Assembly (NCBI GenBank): GCA_964477685.1
Contig: CAYZHK010000014.1
Location: forward strand, 1 to 26,220
Direction: 5' to 3'
Length of the DNA: 26,220 bases
DNA from: JACTUC01 sp964477685
Lineage (GTDB): Archaea; Thermoproteota; Methanomethylicia; Methanomethylicales; Methanomethylicaceae
The notes under the pieces are model-generated. The model was not told where the DNA came from. It made no database searches and was given only the letters and a program-made list of their open reading frames with translations. Shown piece after piece: positions 14,175-21,519 of this stretch (positions are counted from its first letter, which is position 1; each line of letters begins with the position of its first letter). The position numbers and the translations under genes were made by a program.

Positions 14175-14753
14175 ATGAATGCCAGAACCATTGCCGTCCT
14201 GGGTGTTTTTGCAGCCCTCATGATCGCCCTCAACCTCTCCCCCCTGAAGGTTCCTGCCCCATATGCCCCCTTCCTGATCTACCAGATCTGGGAGATTCCA
14301 ATAGTGGTCGCCCTCTTCATCTACGGGTGGCGCATTGCCGCCGGCCTCGCCGTGCTCAACACCCTTGCCCTGCTCATCATATTCCCTGGAGCGCTCCCCA
14401 CAGGCCCATTCTACAACTTCGCTGCGGTCATCAGCATGATCGCAGGCCTGGCCCTGGTGAAGGGGTTCCTTCCCGCCCGATTGAAGGGGAAGAGGGAGGC
14501 GATCGCAGTGGGCGGTCTTACAGCCTCCGGCATCATCATGCGGACGGTGGTGATGCTGGTCGTCAACTATACGTTCCTCTCTTACCCACCGCCGGTTGGG
14601 TATAGCCTGCCTCAGGACGTCGTGGCCCTCTACATGCCCTTCATCGCGCTCTTCAACGCGTCGCTGGCCCTCTACACCATTCTGGGTGGCTATGCCCTCT
14701 TCAAAATTGTTGCCCCTATGGCCACCAGGATCCGGAATCAGACAGTCCCCTAG
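14175..14753 (+). CDS. ECF transporter S-component-like membrane protein
   Basis: A 192-residue protein with about five to six hydrophobic segments. It opens with NARTIAVLGVFAALMIALNL. IYQIWEIPIVVALFIYGW (about residues 36-53) is reminiscent of the substrate-capture subunits of energy-coupling-factor transporters, as is GLTASGIIMRTVVMLVVNY. S-components bind a vitamin and dock with a shared EcfAA'T module, which is not in this window. The divergent thiamine-binding protein and the shared motif make thiamine or its pyrimidine precursor the best substrate guess; the sequence alone does not prove it. The stop overlaps the convergent AOR stop by 4 bp. Confidence 0.72.
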   Translation: MNARTIAVLGVFAALMIALNLSPLKVPAPYAPFLIYQIWEIPIVVALFIYGWRIAAGLAVLNTLALLIIFPGALPTGPFYNFAAVISMIAGLALVKGFLPARLKGKREAIAVGGLTASGIIMRTVVMLVVNYTFLSYPPPVGYSLPQDVVALYMPFIALFNASLALYTILGGYALFKIVAPMATRIRNQTVP

Positions 14754-16630
14754 GGAAGGCCCAATTCGGCCAGTTTCTCTGCGGTTGGTACTCCATCCTC
14801 GCCCCACCCCCTTGCTCTGTAGTAGGAGGGCAGCATCCTCTCCAGCTCCACCACCATCCCCCTGCAGCCCCCGTCGGGGAGCGGCATGCTCAGGAAGCGC
14901 CTGGGGAGGCAGTCGTCCTTCGGGGTCATCCCGTAGCGGCTGTTGATGAGCCTCTTCAGGTTGTAGGCCCTCTCCCCCGCCCTCAGCAGCTCGGGGAGCT
15001 TCATGTCCCAACCCGTGACCATCTGCAGCATGGCCAGAGCAGAGGCTGGTGGCACCATGGCGAACTTGCACATGATGAGGGCGTCAACAACATCGTGCCA
15101 ATTCTGCATGGCTATCACTGGCTCCGCCTTGTCCTCCAGTGTGAACCGCTCGTACCTCTTGTGGATGCCGAGGTCAGGCACCCGCTCCCCCTGCTCTATG
15201 TGGTAGAAGAGCCCCCTAAGGTGGCAGGCTCCCCTGTGGGAGGTGGCATACTGGAGGCCCATGCCCTTGAAGGCCCTGGGGTCGTGCATGGGCACCTCCA
15301 GTCCCTTGACGTGGACCGCGATCTCCTCAGCCCCCTTACCTATCCTCCGCGATGCCCTCAGCACCCCCTCCCCCAGAACAGCGCCGAACCCTTCCCGCTC
15401 GCCGATCTGCCTAACGACCTCTACGATAGCATCCGGATCGCCCCATTTCAGCTCTAAGCCCAGCTCCCCCTTCTCGATGAACCCCTTCTCGTAGCACTCC
15501 ATGGCAAAGGCCACAGCGTTACCCGTGGATATGGTGTCGAGGCCGTACCTGTTGCAGAGGTCGTTGGCCTTGGCTATGGCGGCCAGGTCGTCGTTCATGC
15601 AGAGCATACCGAAGGCCGCGCAGGTCTCGTACTCGGGGCCAGCCCCTTCAAGGCCCGCGTACTTGCCGCTGGTGACCTTCACCTCCCTCCCGCAGGCAAC
15701 GAGGCAGCGGTAGCAGGCATACTGCTTCAGGTAGATGGTCTTCGACATGGCCTCACCGTCGATCTTCCTGAGTCCCTCAGGCCATTCCCCCTGAGTGAAG
15801 TACTTGACAGGAACATCGCCGTACTCGTGCATCATGTCCATTATGCCGTCGGTGCCATAGCAGGTGTAGATCTGGACGATGGGGTGTGACCTTATCGAGA
15901 CATAGATCTTCCTCAGGTATTCCCTCAGCTGGGCCTCGCGGGCCGCCGGGAAGACGTTCATCCGCGCACCTCTGACCACTACTGCCTTGAGGTTCTTCGA
16001 TCCCATCACGGCTCCCACGCCGCACCTACCGGCCGCCCTCCCCAGGTCATTTATTATGGACGAAATCCTCGCCAGCTTCTCCCCCGCCCTGCCAATGGAC
16101 GCCACCTTGACCTTCTCGTCGTTGAGCTCCGCCCTGAGGGTCCCTTCGGTTTCGTAGGTGTCCTTTCCCCAGAGGTGCTGGGCATCCTTCAGTTCATATG
16201 ACCCGTCCCTGACGAGGAGGTAGGCCGGCTTCGGAGACTGGCCGGTGAAGACGATGCCGTCAAGCCCGGCGAACTTCAGCTCAGGCCCCCAGTAGCCCGC
16301 GGAGTGGGCCTCGGCCCAGATGCCGGTAAGGGGAGAGCGGGTGCAGACGCAGTACCTGCCGCAGGAGGGACAGGCCGTGCCGGTCAAGGGCCCGGTGAGG
16401 AAGATGAGGAGGTTCTCTGGGCTGAGCGGCTCCACGGATGGATCGAGCTCGTCATAGAGCAGTCGGGCGCCGAGTGCGCTACCGCCGATGTAATTCCTGA
16501 GAACCGATTCGACCAGGGGCTCCTGCCGGATGCTTCCGCTTCCCAGGTCGACCCTGAGCAGCTTCCCCGTGTAGCCTCCCTGGAAGGTCAGGGTCTGATC
16601 CCCCGCCTCACGCCCTTGTGATGGTTTCAA
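14750..16630 (-). CDS. Aldehyde ferredoxin oxidoreductase family protein (AOR1), with four extra cysteines
   Basis: A 626-residue tungsten-pterin enzyme. YTGKLLRVDLGSG begins the N-terminal pterin domain. C306-x2-C309-x3-C313 (YACYRCLVACG) and C521 (LIMCKF) are the four [4Fe-4S] ligands, and GAGPEYETCAAFG and YATSHRGACHLRG are family signatures. The family oxidises aldehydes to acids with ferredoxin. Residues 87-96 read CPSCGRYCVC, where relatives usually have a cysteine-free GRY segment near the pterin phosphate, so an additional metal site is possible. The first canonical start is TTG 16630, overlapping the SerRS 3' end by 23 bp, so expression is probably coupled. The substrate is unknown. 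It is cytoplasmic, with no signal peptide. Confidence 0.9.
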   Translation of the reverse strand: MKPSQGREAGDQTLTFQGGYTGKLLRVDLGSGSIRQEPLVESVLRNYIGGSALGARLLYDELDPSVEPLSPENLLIFLTGPLTGTACPSCGRYCVCTRSPLTGIWAEAHSAGYWGPELKFAGLDGIVFTGQSPKPAYLLVRDGSYELKDAQHLWGKDTYETEGTLRAELNDEKVKVASIGRAGEKLARISSIINDLGRAAGRCGVGAVMGSKNLKAVVVRGARMNVFPAAREAQLREYLRKIYVSIRSHPIVQIYTCYGTDGIMDMMHEYGDVPVKYFTQGEWPEGLRKIDGEAMSKTIYLKQYACYRCLVACGREVKVTSGKYAGLEGAGPEYETCAAFGMLCMNDDLAAIAKANDLCNRYGLDTISTGNAVAFAMECYEKGFIEKGELGLELKWGDPDAIVEVVRQIGEREGFGAVLGEGVLRASRRIGKGAEEIAVHVKGLEVPMHDPRAFKGMGLQYATSHRGACHLRGLFYHIEQGERVPDLGIHKRYERFTLEDKAEPVIAMQNWHDVVDALIMCKFAMVPPASALAMLQMVTGWDMKLPELLRAGERAYNLKRLINSRYGMTPKDDCLPRRFLSMPLPDGGCRGMVVELERMLPSYYRARGWGEDGVPTAEKLAELGLP

Positions 16631-17891
16631 GCCCGTTCATGTAGGGCACAAGGACCCTGGGAATATCAATGCCCCCCTCCTCGCGCTGGAAGTTCTCCAT
16701 TATGGCCACCAGCGCCCTCTCCGTCGCCACGAGCGTGCTGTTGAGGGTGTGGACCCAGCTGGTTGGATCGTTTGTCCTCTCCCTGTAGCGGATATTGGAC
16801 CTGACCGCCTGGTACGATGTACAGTTGCTGCAGGAGACTGCCTCCCTGTAATTCCCCTGTCCCGGGAGCCAGACCTCAAGATCATACTTCTTGGCGGCAA
16901 CAGTGCCTAGGTCTCCCGTGCAGACATTCACGACCCTGTAGGGGAGCCCCAGGCTCTGGAAGAACTCCTCTGCATTCCTGATCAGCGCCTCATGCTCCTT
17001 GGGAGAGTCGGACGGCCTGCAGAAGGTGAACTGCTCCACCTTCTCGAACTGGTGGACTCTGAAGATGCCCTTGGTGTCCCTCCCGTGGGCCCCCGCCTCC
17101 TTCCTGAAGCAGGGGCTGATGCCGCAGTAGCGGAGCGGCAGCTTTCCCGCCTCAAGGATCTCACCCGAATGGAGACCCAGGAGTGCATGCTCCGCCGTCG
17201 CAAGGAGGTGGAGGTCCTCCCCCTCTATCTTGTAGATGGTGTCCTCGAAGTCCGAGAGAGCTACTGCCCCCTCGATGACCTTCCGCTTCATCATGTAGGG
17301 CGGCTGGAACGGGGTGTATCCCCTGCCGGCCATGAAGTCGAGCCCGTAGGTTATGACCGCGTAGTTGAGCCTAACCAGCCCCCCTTTCAGGTAGTAGAAC
17401 CTGGCTCCCGCCACCTTGGCAGCCCTCTCCATGTCCACCAGGTCCAAGGCTGATGCAATGTCGATGTGGTCCATGGGTTTGAAGGGGAAGCTCCGCCGCT
17501 CTCCCCAGGCCCTGATGACTACGTTCTGGGAGTCATCTACGCCATAGGGGACATCCGGCTCGATGAGGTTCGGAAGGACCATCAGAAGGGCGTCCATCTT
17601 CCCCCTCTCCTCCTCCATCTGCCGCTCTACCTCCTTCAGACTCTGGGGTATCTCGGCAGCTTCCCTTAGCTTCTCGCCGGCGTCCTCGCCCCGCCTCTTC
17701 AGGGCAGCAATCTCTGTCGTGACCCTGTTGCGGCTCTCCCTCAGCGCCCCCGCCTCGGTGAAGAGCCTCCTCCATTCGCGGTCGTGACCGAGGAGGTCGT
17801 CGAACTTCGCGAGGATCCCTGGGTCGTTGCGCCTTGCCAGGTTCTCCCGGGCGGCAGACGGGTTTTCTCTGACGACTCTGATGTCGAGCAT
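16608..17891 (-). CDS. serS: Seryl-tRNA synthetase, canonical class II
   Basis: A 427-residue protein. Residues 1-105 form the coiled-coil tRNA-binding arm (EIAALKRRGEDAGEKLREAA, VERQMEEERGKMDALL). Motif 2 is CFRKEAGAHGRDTKGIFRVH (about residues 262-281) and motif 3 is LNSTLVATERALVAIMENFQ (about 387-406). TAEHALLGLHSGE and LEVWLPGQGNYREAVSCSNC are serine-site segments. It charges tRNA-Ser, and also tRNA-Sec where present. It is the common, not the rare methanogen, SerRS type. ATG 17891 lies 18 bp after the aldolase stop. The gene ends inside the AOR1 start. Confidence 0.96.
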   Translation of the reverse strand: MLDIRVVRENPSAARENLARRNDPGILAKFDDLLGHDREWRRLFTEAGALRESRNRVTTEIAALKRRGEDAGEKLREAAEIPQSLKEVERQMEEERGKMDALLMVLPNLIEPDVPYGVDDSQNVVIRAWGERRSFPFKPMDHIDIASALDLVDMERAAKVAGARFYYLKGGLVRLNYAVITYGLDFMAGRGYTPFQPPYMMKRKVIEGAVALSDFEDTIYKIEGEDLHLLATAEHALLGLHSGEILEAGKLPLRYCGISPCFRKEAGAHGRDTKGIFRVHQFEKVEQFTFCRPSDSPKEHEALIRNAEEFFQSLGLPYRVVNVCTGDLGTVAAKKYDLEVWLPGQGNYREAVSCSNCTSYQAVRSNIRYRERTNDPTSWVHTLNSTLVATERALVAIMENFQREEGGIDIPRVLVPYMNGLETITRA

Positions 17892-17909
17892 TCTTGGACA
17901 GCCCCATAA

Positions 17910-18545
17910 TCAGATCCTGTAGAGCTTCTTGATCAATTCTATCTGATCTGAGGGTATAAGCCTAGCTCCGCCGAAGTGGGACGCCACGAAGGTCATGGTG
18001 GAGACCTCCTCCAGCACCTCTATGGTGGTGAGCGCCTCTATGAGGTCGAAGCCCACAGCCACGACCCCATGGTTCATCAGTATCACGGCCCGGTGGCCCA
18101 TGATGCCATTGGCGACGATCTCTCCTAGCTCCTTCGTCCCCGGATACCGGAATTCAAGTATGGGGACATCCGACAGCATCACCGCCGACTCCAGGGTGAT
18201 GGGCTCAATCTTCTTTCCCGCCAGGGCCAGCCCCGTTGTCATGGGGCTGTGGGTGTGGATTATGGCGTTGATGTCGAGCCTCTTCTTGTAGATGGCGGTG
18301 TGGAAGTGCCATTCTATGGATGGCTTGAAGATCCCCTCCTTGACATTGCCCTCGAGGTCGATCTTGACCATGTCCTCGGGCTTCAGGTCGCCCTTGTAGA
18401 GGGCGCTGGGCGTTATCAGTACCTCGTCCGACCCCTCCAGCCGGACACTGGCATTGCCGCCTATGCCGGTGATCAGGCCCCTTACGAGGAGCATCTTCAT
18501 GCACCTTGCGAGGTCCTCCTTGATCGTTGGCTCGTCGAACGACAT
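17910..18545 (-). CDS. Class II aldolase (fuculose-1-phosphate aldolase / AraD-like)
   Basis: A 211-residue protein. ITGIGGNASVRL (phosphate loop, family GN(I/A)S), ITPSALYKGDL, KPSIEWHFHTAIY (catalytic glutamate), NAIIHTHSP (zinc HxH) and VILMNHGVVAVG (third zinc histidine) appear in family order. These enzymes cleave or form sugar-1-phosphates using a Zn-enediolate, releasing dihydroxyacetone phosphate and an aldehyde. In archaea relatives also act in aromatic or nucleoside pathways. The aldehyde product would suit the AOR encoded two genes downstream, but this is speculative. The start has two purine-rich ribosome-binding strings (GGAGG, AAGGAG) before ATG 18545. It is first of an aldolase-SerRS-AOR1 unit. 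Confidence 0.88.
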   Translation of the reverse strand: MSFDEPTIKEDLARCMKMLLVRGLITGIGGNASVRLEGSDEVLITPSALYKGDLKPEDMVKIDLEGNVKEGIFKPSIEWHFHTAIYKKRLDINAIIHTHSPMTTGLALAGKKIEPITLESAVMLSDVPILEFRYPGTKELGEIVANGIMGHRAVILMNHGVVAVGFDLIEALTTIEVLEEVSTMTFVASHFGGARLIPSDQIELIKKLYRI

Positions 18546-18632
18546 CTCCTTGTCCTCCTTACACTGCAGAGTAATACCTTCACCAAGTTAAACATTTAGC
18601 CCATGCTGGTTGCACAGCTGTCTCCCGCCTGA

Positions 18633-19064
18633 TCAGCCGTGCGGTGGCGTCTCGACGAACTTGAAGACATAGAACGTTGCCTTCCCGTCCATCTGGACCT
18701 GGACTATCGAGGCGTGCTCGCAGAAGGGGCACTTGATCGGGAAGGTCATGGGCGAGATGGAGATGTTGCTGGGCTGCACCAGGTTCTTGCATTCGCCCTC
18801 CTCCAGCGAGTCCTGGAGGACGACAACGTTCGTCTCTTCCGTCACCTGCGTTGCACCCTTTGGGAATATCTCCATCACCCTATAGCCGATGGAGCTGCCA
18901 AGCGTAGGTATCTGAACTGAGTCGCCCTCGACATACGAGACGTTGAGCATCTTATCCTTGACATAGAGGGGCCAGTTGTGGTCATAGAGCAGCCTCTCGC
19001 CGGGGGGCATAGGGGACAGCTTTATGGTCTTGATCGCTTGGCTCGACAATATCTCAGCCACCAT
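18633..19064 (-). CDS. Small protein resembling the Cdc48/VAT N-terminal domain with a CPFC motif
   Basis: About 143 residues from ATG 19064; a longer GTG-started version to 19139 would translate a T-run and is unlikely. Residues 10-85 read IKTIKLSPMPPGERLLYD, PLYVKDKMLNVSYVEGDSVQ, then RVMEIFPKGATQVTEET. This parallels the Cdc48 N-domain pattern (PEYV..KLLGRPVVEGD, FVVVSTKPKGPVxVTEDT). Residues about 108-135 carry CPFC (KCPFCEHASIVQVQMDG), with another Cys upstream (EGECKN), possibly a partial zinc knuckle. No AAA ATPase domain is attached. A role as adaptor or decoy for Cdc48-type unfoldases is conceivable. The similarity is by eye only. A T7-containing element upstream probably separates it from the methyltransferase gene. 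Confidence 0.55.
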   Translation of the reverse strand: MVAEILSSQAIKTIKLSPMPPGERLLYDHNWPLYVKDKMLNVSYVEGDSVQIPTLGSSIGYRVMEIFPKGATQVTEETNVVVLQDSLEEGECKNLVQPSNISISPMTFPIKCPFCEHASIVQVQMDGKATFYVFKFVETPPHG

Positions 19065-19111
19065 CACCAACTTTGCAGCCAAGCCAAGAAAAGGCTTTCG
19101 AGGAGATGGAA

Positions 19112-19140
19112 CAGGTGGGTAAAAAAATTGACCCCCCACC
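19112..19140 (-). terminator. T7 element and inverted repeat after the methyltransferase gene
   Basis: On the minus strand GGTGGG (from 19140) and CCCACC (to 19114) are inverse, with seven T residues (19121-19127) between them. About 60 bp past the methyltransferase stop, the T-run suits archaeal U-tract termination. It is also near where a TATA element of the next gene is expected. Confidence 0.4.
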
Positions 19141-19199
19141 AGAGTGATGAAAAATGGAGAGTCTACAGGCTCGGCCCTGCAGGCCTGCTGTCAGGACTC

Positions 19200-20207
19200 T
19201 CACTGCCTGGTGGCTTCCCAGAGGGCCCTCACATTTTCCAGTGGAGAGCCGATGGGTATGTCGCAGCCGGCGCCGAGGGCAAAGCCCACCTTTCCTGCCT
19301 TGGCAAGGCATGCCTTCGCTTCGGCAAATATGTCATCGTGCTTCCTGAGGAGGAGGCCTGTGGTGTCCACGTTCCCCAGGACTGCAACCCTATTTCCCAG
19401 GACTGCCTTTGCCCTCGCCAGGTCCACCTTCGTATCGACGCTCATGAGGTGGGGCGCTATCTCAAGGATCGTATCCAGTCTGTCCGTCGTGTTCCCGCAG
19501 ATGTGGACGAAGGCCCCGAGGCCCATCCCCTTCGTCTTCTCCACGAGCCCCTTGATGTAGGGGACTGCGAAGTTCTTGAAGTGTCTGGGGGAAATGAGGT
19601 CCGCCGAGGCTGTGGGATCGCACCAGAATATGGCATCGACCCCGCTCTCCTTTGCTGCCTTGGCGTACTCCAGGAGCACCTTTGATGAGTAGTCTATTAG
19701 CTTGTGCACCAGCTGGGGGTTCTTCAGAATGTCCAGCATCATTGCCTCGACCCCCCTCAGCTCCCCAGCAAGGGTGAACGGTAGCGCCAACGTGGCGTAG
19801 GTGTAATTCCCCTTGGCATACTTCCCGACCAGGTACTCGGCCACCTTGAAGTCGCTGACCGACCTTGGATGGCTTTTAACATCGGGGAGCTGGAGCTTCT
19901 CGACATCCTCGATGGACTTGACCACCCGCTCTACAGTCACCGGGTTTCCATCATCAGGTATGGTCACCTTACATCCGCAGGCCTCGACGGGTGAGAGCCA
20001 GTCCCAGAGCACCTCGAAACTGTCGAAGGGGACCTTATCAAGCATAGCGATCTGGGCTTCGGCCCCCTTCATGGGCTCCCTGAAGGTTTCGGAAACCTTG
20101 AACCCAGCTGCCATCAATGCCCAGAATCCCTGGAACGGAGGTATGGTGGGGACGATATCCACTTCCCTAAATGCCAGAGCAGCCTCAACCCTTTCCCTGG
20201 AATCCAT
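19200..20207 (-). CDS. Uroporphyrinogen-decarboxylase-like methyltransferase (MtaA/CmuA type)
   Basis: A 335-residue TIM-barrel protein. It begins MDSRERVEAALAFREVDIVP, as HemE/MtaA proteins do. FVHICGNTTDRLDTI (about residues 237-251) and GFALGAGCDIPIGSP (about 306-320) supply the His-x-Cys...Cys zinc ligands found in MtaA/MtbA methyltransferases and absent from true HemE decarboxylases. The family moves methyl groups between corrinoid proteins and thiols or pterins. No corrinoid protein or MtaB is in the window, so the partner is unknown. ATG 20207 has a GGAGAGG ribosome-binding site about 11 nt upstream. It stands between a terminator-like hairpin upstream and a T7 element downstream, so it is probably a single-gene transcript. 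Confidence 0.85.
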   Translation of the reverse strand: MDSRERVEAALAFREVDIVPTIPPFQGFWALMAAGFKVSETFREPMKGAEAQIAMLDKVPFDSFEVLWDWLSPVEACGCKVTIPDDGNPVTVERVVKSIEDVEKLQLPDVKSHPRSVSDFKVAEYLVGKYAKGNYTYATLALPFTLAGELRGVEAMMLDILKNPQLVHKLIDYSSKVLLEYAKAAKESGVDAIFWCDPTASADLISPRHFKNFAVPYIKGLVEKTKGMGLGAFVHICGNTTDRLDTILEIAPHLMSVDTKVDLARAKAVLGNRVAVLGNVDTTGLLLRKHDDIFAEAKACLAKAGKVGFALGAGCDIPIGSPLENVRALWEATRQ

Positions 20208-20247
20208 ATTGTAAAACCCCTCTCCAATTAATGACAGGCTTGCTAAT

Positions 20248-20278
20248 AAAAAAAGGTTGGGGAAGGCCCTATAGGGCC
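20248..20278 (-). terminator. Hairpin plus T7 terminator after the Fe-S protein gene
   Basis: GGCCCTATAGGGCC (20265-20278) is a perfect 14-bp palindrome covering the Fe-S gene stop codon. On the minus strand it is followed by TTCCCCAACC and then seven T (20254-20248). Hairpin plus U-tract suits termination, and the same AT-rich stretch may provide the TATA box of the methyltransferase gene. Confidence 0.55.
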
Positions 20279-21507
20279 CTCTCGACCAGTTCCATCAGGT
20301 CCACGACCTCCATCTTCGCGCCGCTGGCTGTCGTGGCGTCGTAAAGGTTCCGCTGGCAGAACGGGCAGGCACTGGCCAGGACCGTTGCTTTCGTCCTCTC
20401 GGCCTCCTTCACCCTCTCCACGCCTGTCCATAGGGCGAAGTCGCTGAAGGCGGACTTGACTCCGCCGCCCGAGCCGCAGCACCATGCCGCGTTCCGGTTC
20501 CTGTCCATCTCCACCAGCTTGACCCCTGGGATTGCCTTCATGATGTCCCTGGGCTGGTCATAGACTCCGGCCTCGCCGAAGTTTCTGCCCATGTGGCATG
20601 GGTCGTGGTAGGTCACCGTTGCGTTTATCGGCTTACTGAACTTCACCCCTCCCTGCTTCATCATGTCCGACAGGAGCTGCGCCGAGTGCTCAACCTTAAA
20701 GTCGTGCTCGATGCCCAGCATCTCGCCATAGTGTTCTTTCGAGTAGTCCAGCGCCCAGACCTTGTAGCAGCCGGGGCAGGCGGTCACCACCCTCTTCGCG
20801 CCCGTCTTCTTCACCTCGTTGATGTTGTGCTCCGCAAGCTCCTTCACATGGTCCCACTGGCCGGTCCTCAGCAGGGGGGAACCGCAGCAGTACTCGTCTT
20901 CCATCACGGTGAAGTTTAGACCCAGCCTCTTGAATGCCTTGACAGTGGCAATGGCTATGTTCTTCTGCCTGTAGGAGGCTGTGCAGCCGACGAAGTAGAC
21001 GAAGTCTGGGGTCTTGGAGAGCTGGGTCTCGCCCACAGCGTCCTTGAGCCACGAGGTTCTGGAAGCGTGCTCCTCATTGTAGGGGTTGTGCTTTTTGGCG
21101 GTGTACTCTCCGAATCTCCTCTGCGACTCGGGGTTTAGGCCATGGGCGACCGCGTCGGCCCTGACGGCCTCGAGAAGCGGCAGCGCCAGCCTGTAGATGG
21201 GCCGGTCGCCGTTGGGCTCCAGCACGTAGCACTGCTCAGAGCAGTTGCCGCATAGGGTGCACTCGAAGAAGGGGTTTGCGATCTCCTTGGACCACTTCAC
21301 GCGCCCGTTGATGAGGCCCATGGCAAGCTGCATCTTGCCGCTGAGGTAGTAGGGGTCGAAGCCCTTCCATTCGCCGCTGGGGCAGACCCTGTCCCAGTTC
21401 TTGGACTGGTACCATGTTCTGCAGGTCCCGCAGTGTATGCACTGCTCAGGCACCTTGGCTTTCTTGAGCTCGTTCTCGATATACTTCATGGATTTGGGGT
21501 ATTGCAT
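20269..21507 (-). CDS. HdrD/GlcF-like Fe-S oxidoreductase with two CCG domains
   Basis: A 412-residue protein. C23-x2-C26-x2-C29...C42 and C83-x2-C86-x2-C89-x3-C93 form two [4Fe-4S] sites. Two cysteine-rich CCG domains follow: C175 / ACPGC / EYCCGSP (C207-208), and DPCH (C304) / WCCGSGGG (C343-344) / ACPFC. HdrD, GlcF and related proteins use these to bind a non-cubane cluster or pass electrons. There is no membrane segment, so it is soluble. It is translated 12 bp after the FAD oxidase, with a GGAGG ribosome-binding site, and is almost certainly that enzyme's electron-accepting partner (compare GlcD-GlcF and Dld-HdrD-like pairs). The 23/26/29/42 spacing is longer than the classical ferredoxin motif. 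Confidence 0.9.
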   Translation of the reverse strand: MQYPKSMKYIENELKKAKVPEQCIHCGTCRTWYQSKNWDRVCPSGEWKGFDPYYLSGKMQLAMGLINGRVKWSKEIANPFFECTLCGNCSEQCYVLEPNGDRPIYRLALPLLEAVRADAVAHGLNPESQRRFGEYTAKKHNPYNEEHASRTSWLKDAVGETQLSKTPDFVYFVGCTASYRQKNIAIATVKAFKRLGLNFTVMEDEYCCGSPLLRTGQWDHVKELAEHNINEVKKTGAKRVVTACPGCYKVWALDYSKEHYGEMLGIEHDFKVEHSAQLLSDMMKQGGVKFSKPINATVTYHDPCHMGRNFGEAGVYDQPRDIMKAIPGVKLVEMDRNRNAAWCCGSGGGVKSAFSDFALWTGVERVKEAERTKATVLASACPFCQRNLYDATTASGAKMEVVDLMELVERAL

Positions 21508-21519
21508 TCCTGTAGCCTC

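Noticed and set aside
14157..15071. Long minus-strand open frame (304 codons) across the ECF and AOR1 genes
   Set aside because: It is low-complexity, rich in Gly, Glu and His, spans two well-supported genes in other frames and matches no family.
18978..19685. 235-codon plus-strand frame across the methyltransferase 3' end
   Set aside because: It is antisense to a gene with intact zinc-site motifs and has no conserved features.
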